Shown: piece after piece, positions 41,966 to 53,486 of the stretch
Numbering within the stretch: position 1 is the stretch's first letter
Layout: each line of letters starts with the position of its first letter
Assembly (NCBI GenBank): GCA_023425645.1
Contig: JAFACG010000019.1
Location: 79,760-143,759 of the forward strand
DNA from: Pseudomonadota bacterium
GTDB taxonomy: Bacteria; Pseudomonadota; Gammaproteobacteria; Burkholderiales; Burkholderiaceae_B
DNA length: 64,000 nt
Direction of reading: 5' to 3'
Made by a program: the position numbers and the translations under genes
Notes under the pieces: model-generated
The model's database searches: none
What the model was told of the DNA's origin: nothing
What the model saw: the letters and a program-made list of their open reading frames with translations, nothing else

Positions 41966-43742
41966 GGCCGTTTTCCATTTCCTTCAGGCGCCGGTGGACG
42001 GTGCTGCGATGCAGGCCCAGGGCCTTCGCCGCCTGCGACACATTCCCCTTGTGCCTTTCCAGGGCTTCCCGCAGGGCGGCCTGTTCGCGTTCCCGCAGCG
42101 TCGTTCCCTGGGGCGCGGCCGGGCGCGACGGGGGAGGCGCGGCGGCCGCGTCCTGACTCAGCCGGGGCAGGGCGGGCAACTGCGCCGCGCTCCAGACCCG
42201 GCCAGGCGCGTCCTGCAAAATGATCTGCAGCAGCACGGAGCGCAACTGCCGGTAGTTGCCCGGCCAATCGTAGCTTCGCAGGCGCTCCAGCGCCTCGTCC
42301 TGCAAGCGCGGGGCGGGGTTTTCTCCGCTCAGCCTGGCCAGTTCGCGCAGGATGTAGGGGCCCAGGTCGGGCCGATCGCGCAAGGCGGGGACGCGGCAGG
42401 TGTAATCCTGCAGGCGGAAGAACAGGTCGGCGCGGAACCGCCCCTGGCGTACCAGCGTCTCCAGGCACTGGTGGCTGGCGCTGATCAGGCGGAAATCCAG
42501 GACATGGGTCTGGTCCGAGCCCAGGGACTGCACTTCGCGTTCCTGCAGCACGCGCAACAGGCGGCTCTGCAAGGCCAGCGGCATGTCCCCGATCTCGTCC
42601 AGGAACAGCACGCCGCCGTCGGCCTGGCGCAGCTTGCCGGCGTAGCCCTGGCGGCGCGCTCCGGTGAAGGCGCCGGCCTCGTAGCCGAACAGCTCGGCTT
42701 CGATCAGGGATTCGGGCAGGGCGGCGCAATTGATGGCCACGAACGGGCCGGGGCGGGCGCGGTGGCGGCGATGCAGCTCGCGCGCCAGGAGTTCCTTGCC
42801 CGAGCCGCTTTCTCCGCTCAGCAACACGGACAGACCCATGCGCAGGGCCCGCAAGGCGGGCTCCAGCGCGTGCTGCTGCTGATCCGACAGCATCGGTCCC
42901 TGGGGCGCGGCCGGGGCGGGGAGCGGGCGTGCGGGCGCCGAGGGGCGGACATGCAGCTTGGCGGATTGCCGCGCGGCGCGCGCCTGCTCCAGCGCGGCCT
43001 CCAGATCCAGGCCGGGCAGCGATTGCCAATCCTGGCCCAGCAGGGCCGCAGCCACTTCGTCGGCGGCGACGATGAGGCCGTCCTCCACCAGCAGGCGGCC
43101 GCTGAACGGACCGTCCAGCAGGGCCGGGTCCGTATGCAGATGCAGCAGGCGGCGCGCGGGTGTGCACAGCGCCTGGAGCATCTGCCGGCTGATCTGGCGC
43201 GCATACAGGCGCGCCATGTCCAGGGCATAGCCGTGCTCCAGGTCGGCGGGGCCGGAAATGTCCAGGACGCCGACGACCTGGCCGTACGGATCGCGTATGG
43301 GAGCGCCGTGGCAGCTCAGGATGCGGTTGCCGGGCAGGTAGTGCTGTTGTCCGTGTATGCGTATGGCCTGGCCGGTCACCAGCGCCGTGCCTATGGCATT
43401 GGTGCCGCGGTGGTGTTCGGCCCAGCTGACGCCGGCGCGCAGGGCGACCCGGTCGGCGCGCTCCAGGAAATGCGGGTCGCCGGCCTGTTGCAGCACGGTT
43501 CCCTGGGCGTCGCATAGCAGCACCAGGCTGTGGTGCGGACGCACCAGGGCGGCCAGCTCCTGAAGGGCGGCCGCCGAATGATGCAGCAGGCTGTGCTGCT
43601 GCTCCAGCAACTGGCGCAAGGCGCCCTGGCTCAGGTCGCGGGGCTCCTGGCTCAATTCCCGGTCCAGGGCGCGGCAACGCTCCCAGGACTGGCGCCACAG
43701 GACTTCATCTGCCTGCGGGCGGAAGGGGGACGGAAAAGACAT
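41916..43742 (-). CDS. Sigma54-dependent activator, AcoR-like
   Basis: A 608-residue enhancer-binding protein. GAF-like sensor domain (about 60-200, with HRGTNAIGTALVTGQ and LSCHGAPIRDPYG), AAA+ domain with GESGSGKE Walker A, GAFTGA loop for sigma54 contact, and LFLDEIGD Walker B, then a C-terminal Fis HTH (NVSQAAKALGLHRSTVHRRL). The layout is that of AcoR-type activators of acetoin/alcohol/aldehyde use. It is divergent from the aldehyde dehydrogenase, whose promoter has sigma54 boxes. Confidence 0.88.
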   Translation of the reverse strand: MSFPSPFRPQADEVLWRQSWERCRALDRELSQEPRDLSQGALRQLLEQQHSLLHHSAAALQELAALVRPHHSLVLLCDAQGTVLQQAGDPHFLERADRVALRAGVSWAEHHRGTNAIGTALVTGQAIRIHGQQHYLPGNRILSCHGAPIRDPYGQVVGVLDISGPADLEHGYALDMARLYARQISRQMLQALCTPARRLLHLHTDPALLDGPFSGRLLVEDGLIVAADEVAAALLGQDWQSLPGLDLEAALEQARAARQSAKLHVRPSAPARPLPAPAAPQGPMLSDQQQHALEPALRALRMGLSVLLSGESGSGKELLARELHRRHRARPGPFVAINCAALPESLIEAELFGYEAGAFTGARRQGYAGKLRQADGGVLFLDEIGDMPLALQSRLLRVLQEREVQSLGSDQTHVLDFRLISASHQCLETLVRQGRFRADLFFRLQDYTCRVPALRDRPDLGPYILRELARLSGENPAPRLQDEALERLRSYDWPGNYRQLRSVLLQIILQDAPGRVWSAAQLPALPRLSQDAAAAPPPSRPAAPQGTTLREREQAALREALERHKGNVSQAAKALGLHRSTVHRRLKEMENGPTAGDRRPGNPGSAWR

Positions 43743-43760
43743 GGTGACGCTCCGGGTGGG

Positions 43761-43808
43761 TGTCGCAGTGTGCGACAGCGGTTGCGGCGTGCGACAGCGG
43801 CTGTCGCA
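43761..43808. promoter_or_regulatory. Upstream activator sites for the sigma54 regulator
   Basis: Two palindromes built from TGTCGCA/TGCGACA: 43761-43777 (3-bp centre) and 43790-43808 (5-bp centre). They lie 75-122 bp upstream of the -24 box, a typical enhancer position, and next to the start of the activator gene. Confidence 0.75.
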
Positions 43809-43882
43809 TCATGCGCCTGGAGGTCTGCTCATTATGGCGGCAGGCTGCTCGGGCAACGAGTCGGGACATCCGCTATGTTGCT

Positions 43883-43898
43883 TGGCACGTTATTTGCT
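43883..43898 (+). promoter_or_regulatory. Sigma54 (-24/-12) promoter of aldehyde dehydrogenase
   Basis: TGGCACG-N4-TTGC pattern with GG and GC exactly 10 bp apart; close to a perfect consensus. The transcript would start about 43910, 75 nt before the ATG. Confidence 0.88.
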
Positions 43899-43984
43899 TG
43901 GATACAAGACGAGACGAAGACGACGAACGATCTTCATCCGCGGAGCGCCCGCCGGCGCGTCCGACCATTCCACAAGGAGACATC

Positions 43985-45511
<1,527 letters not shown>

Positions 45512-45534
45512 TCTTTTTCAGTCTTCAAAAACGA

Positions 45535-45566
45535 AAAAACCGCAGCGCGCAGGCGCTGCGGTTTTT
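45535..45566. terminator. Bidirectional terminator between aldehyde dehydrogenase and efp
   Basis: A 14-bp stem (A5-CCGCAGCGC with GCGCTGCGG-T5) and a 4-nt loop, with T-runs on both strands. It serves the convergent genes on either side. Confidence 0.9.
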
Positions 45567-45585
45567 CTCGGAGTCGAACGCGGAC

Positions 45586-46143
45586 TTACATTACGCGGCT
45601 GCGGTATTCGCCGGTGCGGGTGTCGATCTCGATCTTGTCGCCGATGTTGCAGAACAGGGGCACGCTGATTTCCATGCCGGTGTTGATCTTGGCGGGCTTG
45701 AGCACCTTGCCGGAGGTGTCGCCCTTGACGGCGGGTTCCGTGTAGGTGATTTCGCGCACGATGATGGTGGGCAGTTCCACGGAGATGGCGCGGCCTTCGT
45801 AGAAGACCACTTCCACGGTCATGCCTTCTTCCAGGTAGTTCAGGGCGTCGCCCATGCTTTCGGCTTCGACTTCGTACTGGTTGTATTCTTCGTCCATGAA
45901 GACGTACATGGGGTCGGCGAAGTACGAGTAGGTGCACTCGCGCTTTTCCAGCATGACGATGTCGAATTTTTCGTCGGCTTTGTGCACGGCTTCGCTGTTC
46001 GAACCGGTCAGCAGGTTCTTGAATTTCAGCTTGACGACTGCGGCGTTACGACCGGATTTGTTGTATTCCGTTTTCTGAACGACCAGAGGGTCACCATTGA
46101 CCATCACGACGTTGCCAACGCGCAATTCTTGTGCGATTTTCAT
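45586..46143 (-). CDS. efp: Elongation factor P (Arg32 type)
   Basis: A 185-residue three-domain factor that relieves ribosome stalling at polyproline. The tip of domain I reads [10 protein letters not shown] with Arg at residue 32, the position rhamnosylated by EarP rather than a lysine modified by EpmA. C-terminal signature [18 protein letters not shown]. Its modifying enzyme EarP is the next gene upstream. Confidence 0.97.
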   Translation of the reverse strand: MKIAQELRVGNVVMVNGDPLVVQKTEYNKSGRNAAVVKLKFKNLLTGSNSEAVHKADEKFDIVMLEKRECTYSYFADPMYVFMDEEYNQYEVEAESMGDALNYLEEGMTVEVVFYEGRAISVELPTIIVREITYTEPAVKGDTSGKVLKPAKINTGMEISVPLFCNIGDKIEIDTRTGEYRSRVM

Positions 46144-46213
46144 TAAAAAAAACTCCGAATGGGGTGGCTCCGCCGAGCTTGATGTCAGGGAGCTTTGAGG
46201 AAAACAGTCTATT

Positions 46214-47329
46214 TTAGCGTTTTCGGGCGACTTGGGTATAAAAACTCAGCAAACTGGCGGCCAGATCGGGCTGCCGAGCCTGTTTTGCGCAGTAGGCGGC
46301 GGCCTGCTCGCGCCAGCGCGACAGGTTTTCCGCCTCCAGGCAGCGGGCCAGCGCCTGCGCGGCCGGCAGGCGCTCCGAACGGCTCCAGGCGTGGTGCAGG
46401 GCGCGCACGGGTTCAGGCAGACCGGTGGTGTCCAGCCAGGCGTCCAGCTTGTCCAGATGGGCGTCTTCGTCCTGGACGTAAGGCTGCCAGATCATGGGAG
46501 CGCCGGCCCAGACGGCGCGCACCAGCGAGTCTTCGCCGCGCACGATGTTCAGGTCGCTGCGCCAGAGCAGGGCGTCGAAATCGGCCTGGTCGACATGGGG
46601 TATTTCCTGCACGCGCAATCGGCCCGCCGCCAGGGGCGGCAGGCGCCGGGCCACGGAGTCCGGCACCAGCAGCAGCGTCTCCGGCCCCTGTTGCGCCAGC
46701 GCATCAGGCAAGGCCAGGACCGGCGCGTCCGGGTAGCAGAACAGGAACATCTGCCGCATGGATCCTTCCAGCACGGCGCGGCGCTGCTCGATGGCCACGC
46801 CCAGCCGGGCGAGCAGGGCCTCGTAGGCGTCGTCGTCGCGCCGGAATGCGTCGCGCCGGGCCAACAGGTCCGGTTCGCGCAGCAGTCCGCCCGTGCCGGG
46901 CAGGAATCCGGGGAAAAAGAAATACTTGGCCGCCCCGCCGGCTTGCGGCGAGGGCAGACCGTGGCAACCCGTCACCCAGCTTTCGGCGCTGAGGTATTCC
47001 AGGTTGATCCAGACATGCTGTCCGGCCCGCAGGCGTTCGGTGACGGCCGCAGGCGGTTCGCAGGCAAAGGCCTCGATCAGCAATGGATGGGGGTCGGGGT
47101 AGCGGGCGCGCGTCGTGCTCCAGCGCTCGACGCGCACTCCCTGGAGGTCCTGGCTTTCCAGCTCGGGGCGCAGCTCGTGCTGGATGCGCTGGAAGCTGGC
47201 CAGGTCGTCCACCCACAGGCGCACCTGCGGGACCTCGGGCGAGGCGGCCAGCTGGCGGGCGAGCCGCCAGCACACGCCGATGTCGCCGAAGTTGTCGACG
47301 ACGCGGCAGAACAGATCAACGGCGGGCAT
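46214..47329 (-). CDS. earP: EF-P arginine rhamnosyltransferase EarP
   Basis: A 371-residue GT-B glycosyltransferase. [27 protein letters not shown] contains the catalytic Asp pair (Asp12, Asp16). Later ISLE-type [19 protein letters not shown], and the nucleotide-binding [26 protein letters not shown]. It attaches rhamnose from dTDP-rhamnose to EF-P Arg32. GGAGG precedes ATG 47329. The adjacent efp gene supports the pairing. Confidence 0.95.
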   Translation of the reverse strand: MPAVDLFCRVVDNFGDIGVCWRLARQLAASPEVPQVRLWVDDLASFQRIQHELRPELESQDLQGVRVERWSTTRARYPDPHPLLIEAFACEPPAAVTERLRAGQHVWINLEYLSAESWVTGCHGLPSPQAGGAAKYFFFPGFLPGTGGLLREPDLLARRDAFRRDDDAYEALLARLGVAIEQRRAVLEGSMRQMFLFCYPDAPVLALPDALAQQGPETLLLVPDSVARRLPPLAAGRLRVQEIPHVDQADFDALLWRSDLNIVRGEDSLVRAVWAGAPMIWQPYVQDEDAHLDKLDAWLDTTGLPEPVRALHHAWSRSERLPAAQALARCLEAENLSRWREQAAAYCAKQARQPDLAASLLSFYTQVARKR

Positions 47330-47366
47330 TGGGCCTCCGCGGCTCCTTGAATGGTGTTGACAGGCC

Positions 47367-48584
47367 CTAGTGCAGCTGGACCGGATCCAGGTCGATTTCG
47401 TCGGGCAGCTCGGGGTGCTGCATTTCGCCATGGATGTCGGGGAAGAAAGGCGCGTTGCAGTCCTCGCAGACTTCGGTCGAATGCAGGCCGGGCAGGCGGT
47501 GCACGTGCTGCACGCCCAGGCTCTTGAGCAGGGCGGCGATGATGTCCGGGATGTCGATGTGCTCGTCTTCGCTGAGCGAGGACTCGGCCTCTTCCTGGCT
47601 GAGCACCGGCCAGATGCAGCCATAGATGACGGCGGGGGAGGACACGGTGCTGAAGCCCACGCGATATTCTTCGACCACCTCGTTGCCGCTGGCCACGATG
47701 ACGGCGCGCAACTGGTCAGGGGCGATGTTGGCGGCGGTCTGCAGCCAGGTGACGCCGGCCTGGACCGCGAGCGGCCGGATCTCCCGGTCGGCCTCGCGCG
47801 TGTTCACGTAATAGGCGTTGGGCGCCAGGTACTGGACCTGGCAGCCGGTGAACAGCGGGCCCAGGATGGGCGCGCACTGCTGCACCCATTGTTCGATGCA
47901 GTGCAGATGGGCGGCATGGGCGCTTTCGCCTTGCTGCTGCCAGCGGAACAGGGGCTGGCCCACGGGCGCGAGCGCCACGCCCACCAGGAAGCGGGCGTCG
48001 GCCAGCAGCGTATTGGCCTCTGGAGGGGCAAGGGGCCGAACGTTCTCCTGGCTGCGGCCCAGGGCCTTGGCGGCCAGCGTGTGGGTCCATTCGTAGGCTT
48101 GCTGGTAGGTCTGGGGCATCTCGTCGTAGTTGACCAGATCGGGCACCAGCGCGCACAGCACGCCTTCGGCCAGTATGGTGTTGCGCAGGCAGGCGTCCAG
48201 TTCCTGGCGCTGGGTCTCGGTCAGGACGCCCTGCGGCAGCTGGTAGCGGGTCCAGGCGGTCAGGGGAGCGGAAAAGAGCAGGGCGTCGTAGAGCACGCCT
48301 TGATGTTCGATGCGCAGGCTCTCGGCATGGGCCTCGGCCAGTTCCATCACGATTTCGTAGTGCTGGTTCTGCTGCTGGCTGCCCAGCAGCTCCAGCGTCT
48401 GTTCGACCGACGTGTTGCGGCGGCCGGCATACAGCTTGTCCAGCAACTGGCCGGCCAGCCCTTGCCAGTAACGGTCTTCGACCTGCGAGCCGGAGCGCAC
48501 CAGGGCGTCGGCATAGTTGACCAGGCGCTGGATTTCCTTGGATTGTCGGGCGAGCAGTTTGGGATTGAGTTGCGACATTGACAT
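47367..48584 (-). CDS. DUF2863 family protein
   Basis: A 405-residue cytosolic protein: MSMSQLNPKLLARQSKEIQR, LSAPLTAWTRYQLP-type segment, and C-terminal zinc-site-like EVCEDCNAPFFPDIHGEMQHPE. DUF2863 is typical of Burkholderiales and has no known function. Start at 48584; a second ATG two codons later is possible. It lies just upstream of earP on the same strand and may be cotranscribed. Confidence 0.85.
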   Translation of the reverse strand: MSMSQLNPKLLARQSKEIQRLVNYADALVRSGSQVEDRYWQGLAGQLLDKLYAGRRNTSVEQTLELLGSQQQNQHYEIVMELAEAHAESLRIEHQGVLYDALLFSAPLTAWTRYQLPQGVLTETQRQELDACLRNTILAEGVLCALVPDLVNYDEMPQTYQQAYEWTHTLAAKALGRSQENVRPLAPPEANTLLADARFLVGVALAPVGQPLFRWQQQGESAHAAHLHCIEQWVQQCAPILGPLFTGCQVQYLAPNAYYVNTREADREIRPLAVQAGVTWLQTAANIAPDQLRAVIVASGNEVVEEYRVGFSTVSSPAVIYGCIWPVLSQEEAESSLSEDEHIDIPDIIAALLKSLGVQHVHRLPGLHSTEVCEDCNAPFFPDIHGEMQHPELPDEIDLDPVQLH

Positions 48585-48682
48585 ACGTTGCCGGTTGGTG
48601 GACACCTTAGTTTACCCCCTGGGCGGTGGCGGGGGAATGGCATGGGCGGGCTGGCCCGAAGGAGATTGACGGACAATGAAAA

Positions 48683-48713
48683 ACGCCCCCGCCGTGCGTG
48701 ACGGCGGAGGCGT
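48683..48713 (-). terminator. Terminator of acnB
   Basis: A 13-bp stem with one mismatch (ACGCCCCCGCCGT / ACGGCGGAGGCGT), 5-nt loop, followed on the minus strand by TTTTC. It directly follows the acnB stop. Confidence 0.85.
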
Positions 48714-48732
48714 CGCAAGCAAGCCCTGCGGC

Positions 48733-51318
48733 TTACAGGCCTACGGAGTCGGCGACTTCCTTGAATTCCTCGATCTGGTCGAAGTTCATGTAGCGGTAGA
48801 TGTTGTCGCTGTTGGCCTGCAGCACGCCCATGTCGGCCAGGTACTCTTCGCGGGTGGGGATGCGGCCCAGACGCGAGCAGATGGCGGCCAGCTCGGCCGA
48901 ACCCAGGAAGACATTGCTGTTCTTGCCCAGGCGGTTCGGGAAGTTGCGGGTGCTGGTGGACATGACGGTCGCGCCTTCGCGCACCTGGGCCTGGTTGCCC
49001 ATGCACAGCGAGCAGCCGGGCATTTCCATGCGCGCGCCGGCCACGCCCAGCACGCCGTAGTGGCCTTCCTCGGTCAGCTGCTGCTGGTCCATCTTGGTGG
49101 GCGGAGCCACCCACAGGCGCGTGGGGATGTCGCGCTTGCCTTCCAGCAGCTTGGAGGCGGCCCGGAAGTGGCCGATGTTGGTCATGCAGCTGCCGATGAA
49201 CACTTCGTCGATCACGGTGCCGGCCACGTCGGACAGTGTCTTGACGTCGTCAGGATCGTTCGGGCAGGCCACGATGGGCTCGTGGATCTCGGCCAGGTCG
49301 ATCTCCATGACCGCGGCGTACTCGGCGTCGGCGTCGGGCTCCAGCAGCTGGGGATTGGCCAGCCAGGCTTCCATGGCCTTGATGCGGCGGCCCAGGGTGC
49401 GCTCGTCTTCGTAGCCGTTGGCGATCATCCACTTGAGCAGCGTGATGTTGCTGTTCAGGTACTCGATGATGGGCTCCTTGTTCAGGCGCACCGTGCAGGC
49501 GGCGGCCGAACGCTCGGCGGAGGCGTCGGACAGTTCGAAGGCCTGTTCGATCTTCAGGTCGGGCAGACCCTCGATCTCCAGGATGCGGCCGGAGAAGATG
49601 TTCTTCTTGCCGGCTTTTTCCACGGTGAGCAGGCCCTGCTTGATGGCGTACAGCGGGATGGCGTTGACCAGGTCGCGCAGGGTGACGCCGGGCTGCATCT
49701 GGCCCTTGAAGCGCACCAGCACGGATTCAGGCATGTCCAGGGGCATCACGCCCGTGGCGGCGGCGAAGGCCACCAGGCCCGAGCCGGCGGGGAAGCTGAT
49801 GCCGATGGGGAAACGCGTGTGCGAGTCGCCGCCGGTGCCCACGGTGTCGGGCAGCAGCATGCGGTTCAGCCAGGAGTGGATGATGCCGTCGCCCGGGCGC
49901 AGCGAAACGCCGCCGCGGGTGCTGATGAAGGCGGGCAGCTCGTGGTGCGTCTTGACGTCCACGGGCTTGGGATAGGCGGCGGTGTGGCAGAAGGACTGCA
50001 TCACCAGATCGGAGGAGAAGCCCAGGCAGGCCAGGTCCTTGAGCTCGTCGCGCGTCATGGGGCCGGTGGTGTCCTGGCTGCCGACGGTGGTCATGCGCGG
50101 TTCGCAATAGGTGCCGGGACGCACGCCCTTGCCCTCGGGCAGGCCGCAGGCGCGGCCGACCATCTTCTGGGCCAGGGTGTAGCCCTTGCCGGTGTCGCTG
50201 GGGCTCTGGGGCAGGCGGAACAGCGTGGTGGGCGGCAGGCCCAGGGCTTCGCGGGCGCGCGTGGTCAGGCCGCGGCCGATGATCAGCGGAATGCGGCCGC
50301 CGGCGCGCACTTCGTCGAACAGCACGTCGGACTTGACCTGGAATTCGGAAATGACCTGGCCGTTCTTCAGGGCCTTGCCTTCGTAGGGGCGCAGTTCGAT
50401 GACATCGCCCATCTCCATCTGGGAGACGTCAAGCTCGATGGGCAGCGCGCCGGCGTCTTCCATGGTGTTGTAGAAGATGGGGGCGATCTTGCCGCCCAGG
50501 CACACGCCGCCGAAGCGCTTGTTAGGCACGTAGGGGATGTCCTGGCCGGTGAACCACAGCACCGAGTTGGTGGCGGACTTGCGGGACGAGCCGGTGCCCA
50601 CCACGTCGCCGACGTAGGCGACCAGGTGGCCCTTGTCCTTCAGGGATTCGATGAAGGCGACCGGACCTTTCTTGCCGGGCTCTTCGGGGGTGATGCCGGG
50701 ACGCGGGTTCTTGAGCATCGCCAGGGCGTGCAGCGGGATGTCGGGACGGCTCCATGCGTCGGGCGCGGGGGAGAGGTCGTCGGTATTGGTCTCGCCGGTG
50801 ACCTTGAAGACCGTGATGGTCAGGCTCTCGGGCACTTCGGGGCGGCTGGTGAACCATTCGCCGTCGGCCCAGCTCTGCAGCACTTCCTTGGCGTAGGCGT
50901 TGCCCTTTTCGGCCTTTTCCTGAACGTCGTGGAAGGAGTCGAACATCAGCAGGGTGTTCTTCAGGCCGTTGGCGGCGATCTGGCCCAGGCCGGGCTGGTC
51001 CAGCAGTTCGATCAGGGGGCTGATGTTGTAGCCGCCCAGCATGGTGCCCAGCAATTCGGTGGCGCGCTCACGGCTGATCAGGGCACAGGTTTCGGTGCCC
51101 AGGGCCACGGCGGCCAGGTAGGAGGCCTTGACCTTGGCGGCATCGTCCACGCCGGCGGGGACGCGATGCGTCAGCAGTTCGAGCAGGAACGCTTCTTCGC
51201 CGGCGGGCGGGTTCTTGATGAGCTCGATCAGGTCGGCGGTCTGCTGAGCCGACAGAGGCAGCGGAGGAATGCCCAGCGCGGCGCGCTCGGCAACGTGTTC
51301 GCGGTAAGAGTCCAGCAT
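48733..51318 (-). CDS. acnB: Aconitate hydratase B
   Basis: An 861-residue Acn[23 protein letters not shown] start; [16 protein letters not shown] in the swivel/HEAT part; [39 protein letters not shown]; 4Fe-4S ligands in [10 protein letters not shown] and [11 protein letters not shown]. Interconverts citrate and isocitrate, and in this cluster may also hydrate 2-methyl-cis-aconitate for the PrpBC route since acnD/prpF are absent here. A 21-bp palindrome shared with the mdh/gntR gap lies about 95 bp upstream. Confidence 0.97.
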   Translation of the reverse strand: MLDSYREHVAERAALGIPPLPLSAQQTADLIELIKNPPAGEEAFLLELLTHRVPAGVDDAAKVKASYLAAVALGTETCALISRERATELLGTMLGGYNISPLIELLDQPGLGQIAANGLKNTLLMFDSFHDVQEKAEKGNAYAKEVLQSWADGEWFTSRPEVPESLTITVFKVTGETNTDDLSPAPDAWSRPDIPLHALAMLKNPRPGITPEEPGKKGPVAFIESLKDKGHLVAYVGDVVGTGSSRKSATNSVLWFTGQDIPYVPNKRFGGVCLGGKIAPIFYNTMEDAGALPIELDVSQMEMGDVIELRPYEGKALKNGQVISEFQVKSDVLFDEVRAGGRIPLIIGRGLTTRAREALGLPPTTLFRLPQSPSDTGKGYTLAQKMVGRACGLPEGKGVRPGTYCEPRMTTVGSQDTTGPMTRDELKDLACLGFSSDLVMQSFCHTAAYPKPVDVKTHHELPAFISTRGGVSLRPGDGIIHSWLNRMLLPDTVGTGGDSHTRFPIGISFPAGSGLVAFAAATGVMPLDMPESVLVRFKGQMQPGVTLRDLVNAIPLYAIKQGLLTVEKAGKKNIFSGRILEIEGLPDLKIEQAFELSDASAERSAAACTVRLNKEPIIEYLNSNITLLKWMIANGYEDERTLGRRIKAMEAWLANPQLLEPDADAEYAAVMEIDLAEIHEPIVACPNDPDDVKTLSDVAGTVIDEVFIGSCMTNIGHFRAASKLLEGKRDIPTRLWVAPPTKMDQQQLTEEGHYGVLGVAGARMEMPGCSLCMGNQAQVREGATVMSTSTRNFPNRLGKNSNVFLGSAELAAICSRLGRIPTREEYLADMGVLQANSDNIYRYMNFDQIEEFKEVADSVGL

Positions 51319-51410
51319 GGTGCGGGGGCCTATCGGTAAAAGTTGAAAATGGAAATGCACAAAATCGAGTGTTGCCTCGATTGTAATTTGAAGCCGGGAG
51401 TGAAGCAACA

Positions 51411-51431
51411 GTCTTATATCTTATATAAGAC
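51411..51431. promoter_or_regulatory. GntR-type palindrome upstream of acnB
   Basis: GTCTTATAT and ATATAAGAC arms separated by CTT; identical over 21 bp to 57795-57815 between mdh and the GntR regulator gene. Probable operator of that GntR protein. Confidence 0.75.
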
Positions 51432-51446
51432 TTACGAAAAGCTGAA

Positions 51447-51722
51447 TCAGGCCAGGAGGTCGGCGTATTCCGGATGACGCCGGATGTAGGCGGCCGCATA
51501 GCTGCACAGGGGAAGCACTTTCCAGTGTTGGTTTTTTGCTGTTTCCAGGGCGTGGCGCGTCAGTTGGGCGGCGATGCCGCGGCCTTCCAGCGCCGGCGGC
51601 ACCAGCGTGTGGGTGATGCTCATGACGTCGCCGTCCAGCCGGTAGTCGATCAGGCAGCGCAGGTTCTCGACCGTGCAGTAGAACTGGCGGGCTTGAGTGT
51701 CGTGGCGGATTTCCAGGTCCAT
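51447..51722 (-). CDS. Small GNAT-type N-acetyltransferase (YjdJ-like)
   Basis: A 91-residue compact GNAT: MDLEIRHDTQARQFYC, IDYRLDGDVMSITHTLVPP, LEGRGIAAQLTRHALETAK (acetyl-CoA loop RGIAAQL), LPLCSYAAAYIRRHPEY. This is the short Acetyltransf_CG type; substrate unknown. It is the last gene of the prpBC-side group on the minus strand, 11 nt after the membrane protein gene. Confidence 0.85.
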   Translation of the reverse strand: MDLEIRHDTQARQFYCTVENLRCLIDYRLDGDVMSITHTLVPPALEGRGIAAQLTRHALETAKNQHWKVLPLCSYAAAYIRRHPEYADLLA

Positions 51723-51733
51723 GGCGGTCTCCT

Positions 51734-52135
51734 TCAGACGGAAGCGGGTTGCAGCGCGATCAGCACCCAGAGCACGAGCATGCAGGCCAGGCCGATGAAG
51801 CAGCCGCCCCACAGGCCCATCAGCGGCCATTTGATGCCCATGGGCACCTCGTCGCGCTGGACGTGGGGCAGCAGGCGGTTGGCGTTGCCGAATACGCCGC
51901 CCTGGCGCGCGGGAAAGTTCAGGCGCAGGAAGTAGTCCAGCAGCACGCCGGCCTTGAGCGAGAAAGGCAGACGCTCCCAGGGGTGCTGGGCAAGATAGGG
52001 ATGGCGCAGAGCCTGGTTGGTGCGCCGCACATTGAACAGCAGCAGATAGGCGCCCGAGACCAGGACGGTCAGGGCGCAGGCGATCATCAGGGTCCCGGCC
52101 ATGGGCAGGGCGTAGCGAACGAAATCAGAGAGCAT
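51734..52135 (-). CDS. Conserved inner-membrane protein, unknown
   Basis: A 133-residue protein with two transmembrane helices: about 10-34 (LPMAGTLMIACALTVLVSGA) and about 107-127 (GLWGGCFIGLACMLVLWVLI). Cytosolic middle with LAQHPWERLPFSLKAGVLLDYFLRLNFP. I do not recognise a named family. It sits between prpC and the GNAT gene on the same strand. Confidence 0.75.
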   Translation of the reverse strand: MLSDFVRYALPMAGTLMIACALTVLVSGAYLLLFNVRRTNQALRHPYLAQHPWERLPFSLKAGVLLDYFLRLNFPARQGGVFGNANRLLPHVQRDEVPMGIKWPLMGLWGGCFIGLACMLVLWVLIALQPASV

Positions 52136-52152
52136 CGAAGTCACCGGCAAGG

Positions 52153-52184
52153 GCGGCCCCGCGGGCCGAAGGCCGCGGGGCCGC
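52153..52184. other. Strong hairpin between prpC and the membrane protein gene
   Basis: A G+C stem of about 14 bp with one bulge (GCGGCCCCGCGGGCC / GGCCGCGGGGCCGC), GAA loop, no U-run. It may stabilise the prpBC mRNA 3' end or limit read-through into the small genes. Confidence 0.5.
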
Positions 52185-52224
52185 GAGTCAAATCACTGGC
52201 GCATGATAGCGCATGCCCGGGGAC

Positions 52225-53388
52225 TTATGGACGCTGGTCCAGCGGCACGAAGGCCTGATTTTCCGGACCGACGTAATTGGCGGTGGGACGGATGATCTTG
52301 TTGTCCACGCGCTGCTCGATGATGTGCGCGGCCCAGCCCGCGGTGCGGGCGATCACGAAGAGCGGGGTGAACATGGCGGTGGGCACGCCCATGGTGTGAT
52401 AGGACACGGCGGAGAACCAGTCCAGGTTGGGGAACATCTTCTTGACGTCCCACATGACGCTTTCCAGGCGCTCGGCGATGTCGTACATGCGCATGTTGCC
52501 GTCCTGTTCGGCCAGTTCCCTGGCCACGGCCTTGATGACCTGGTTGCGCGGGTCCGAGACGGTGTAGACGGGGTGGCCGAAGCCGATGATCACTTCCTTG
52601 TTCTCCACGCGGCGGCGGATGTCCTCTTCGGCCTGATCCGGCGTGTCGTAGCGTTTCTGGATCTCGAAGGCCACTTCGTTGGCGCCGCCGTGCTTGGGGC
52701 CGCGCAGCGCGCCGATGGCGCCGGCGATCGCCGAGTAGAAGTCCGATCCCGTGCCGGCGATGACCCGGCTGGTGAATGTGGACGCGTTGAACTCATGCTC
52801 GGCGTACAGGTTCAGCGAAGTGTGCATGGCGCGCTCCCACTGGGCCGAGGGTTTCTCGCCGTGCAGCAGGTGCAGGAAATGGGCGCCTATGCTGTCGTCG
52901 TCGGTCTGCACGTCGATCATCTCGCCGTTGTGGCTGTAGTGATACCAGTACAGCAGGGCCGAGCCCAGGCAGGCCAGCAGCCGGTCGGCGATGTCGCGCG
53001 CATCGGGCAGGTTGTGGTCGTCCTTCTCGGGCAGCACGCAGCCCAGCACCGAGACCGCCGTGCGCATCACGTCCATGGGGTGGCTGTGCGCCGGCAGGGC
53101 CTCCAGGGCGCTCTGCACGGCCAGCGGCAGGCCGCGCAGGCGCTTGAGCTTCTGCTTGTAGGCGCGCAGCTCGTCGCGATTGGGCAGCTTGCCGTGGATC
53201 AGCAGGTAGGCGACTTCTTCGAACTCGCAGGCCTGGGCCAGGTCCAGAATGTCGTAGCCGCGGTAGTGCAGGTCGTTGCCGCTGCGGCCGACGGTGCACA
53301 GCGCGGTATTGCCGGCGACCACGCCCGAGAGGGCGACGGATTTCTTGGGCTTGAAGCCGGAGGTGGTGGTGTTCTCGGTACTGCTCAT
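52225..53388 (-). CDS. prpC: 2-Methylcitrate synthase
   Basis: A 387-residue citrate-synthase-fold enzyme. [23 protein letters not shown] N-terminus (PrpC, not GltA), [47 protein letters not shown] and the C-terminal Arg motif. It condenses propionyl-CoA with oxaloacetate to 2-methylcitrate. Cotranscribed with prpB (98-nt gap) from a sigma54 promoter. Confidence 0.96.
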   Translation of the reverse strand: MSSTENTTTSGFKPKKSVALSGVVAGNTALCTVGRSGNDLHYRGYDILDLAQACEFEEVAYLLIHGKLPNRDELRAYKQKLKRLRGLPLAVQSALEALPAHSHPMDVMRTAVSVLGCVLPEKDDHNLPDARDIADRLLACLGSALLYWYHYSHNGEMIDVQTDDDSIGAHFLHLLHGEKPSAQWERAMHTSLNLYAEHEFNASTFTSRVIAGTGSDFYSAIAGAIGALRGPKHGGANEVAFEIQKRYDTPDQAEEDIRRRVENKEVIIGFGHPVYTVSDPRNQVIKAVARELAEQDGNMRMYDIAERLESVMWDVKKMFPNLDWFSAVSYHTMGVPTAMFTPLFVIARTAGWAAHIIEQRVDNKIIRPTANYVGPENQAFVPLDQRP

Positions 53389-53486
53389 GCGGGTCTCCTG
53401 GTTGGTGGCGGACAGTGGCGCTGTCCGCCAGGGTAGGCTGCAGGCCGGGCCGGGCTCTCGCGCGCAAGGCGGGAGCGGGGCCGGGC

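Noticed and set aside
41994-43517. Open frame antisense to the sigma54 activator
   Set aside because: Low-complexity Gln/Ala/Gly product overlapping a clear AAA+ activator gene.
48676-51339. Long open frame (about 890 codons) antisense to acnB
   Set aside because: It mirrors the G+C-rich acnB coding sequence; composition is His/Gln/Gly/Ala-rich with no domain, and acnB is unambiguous.
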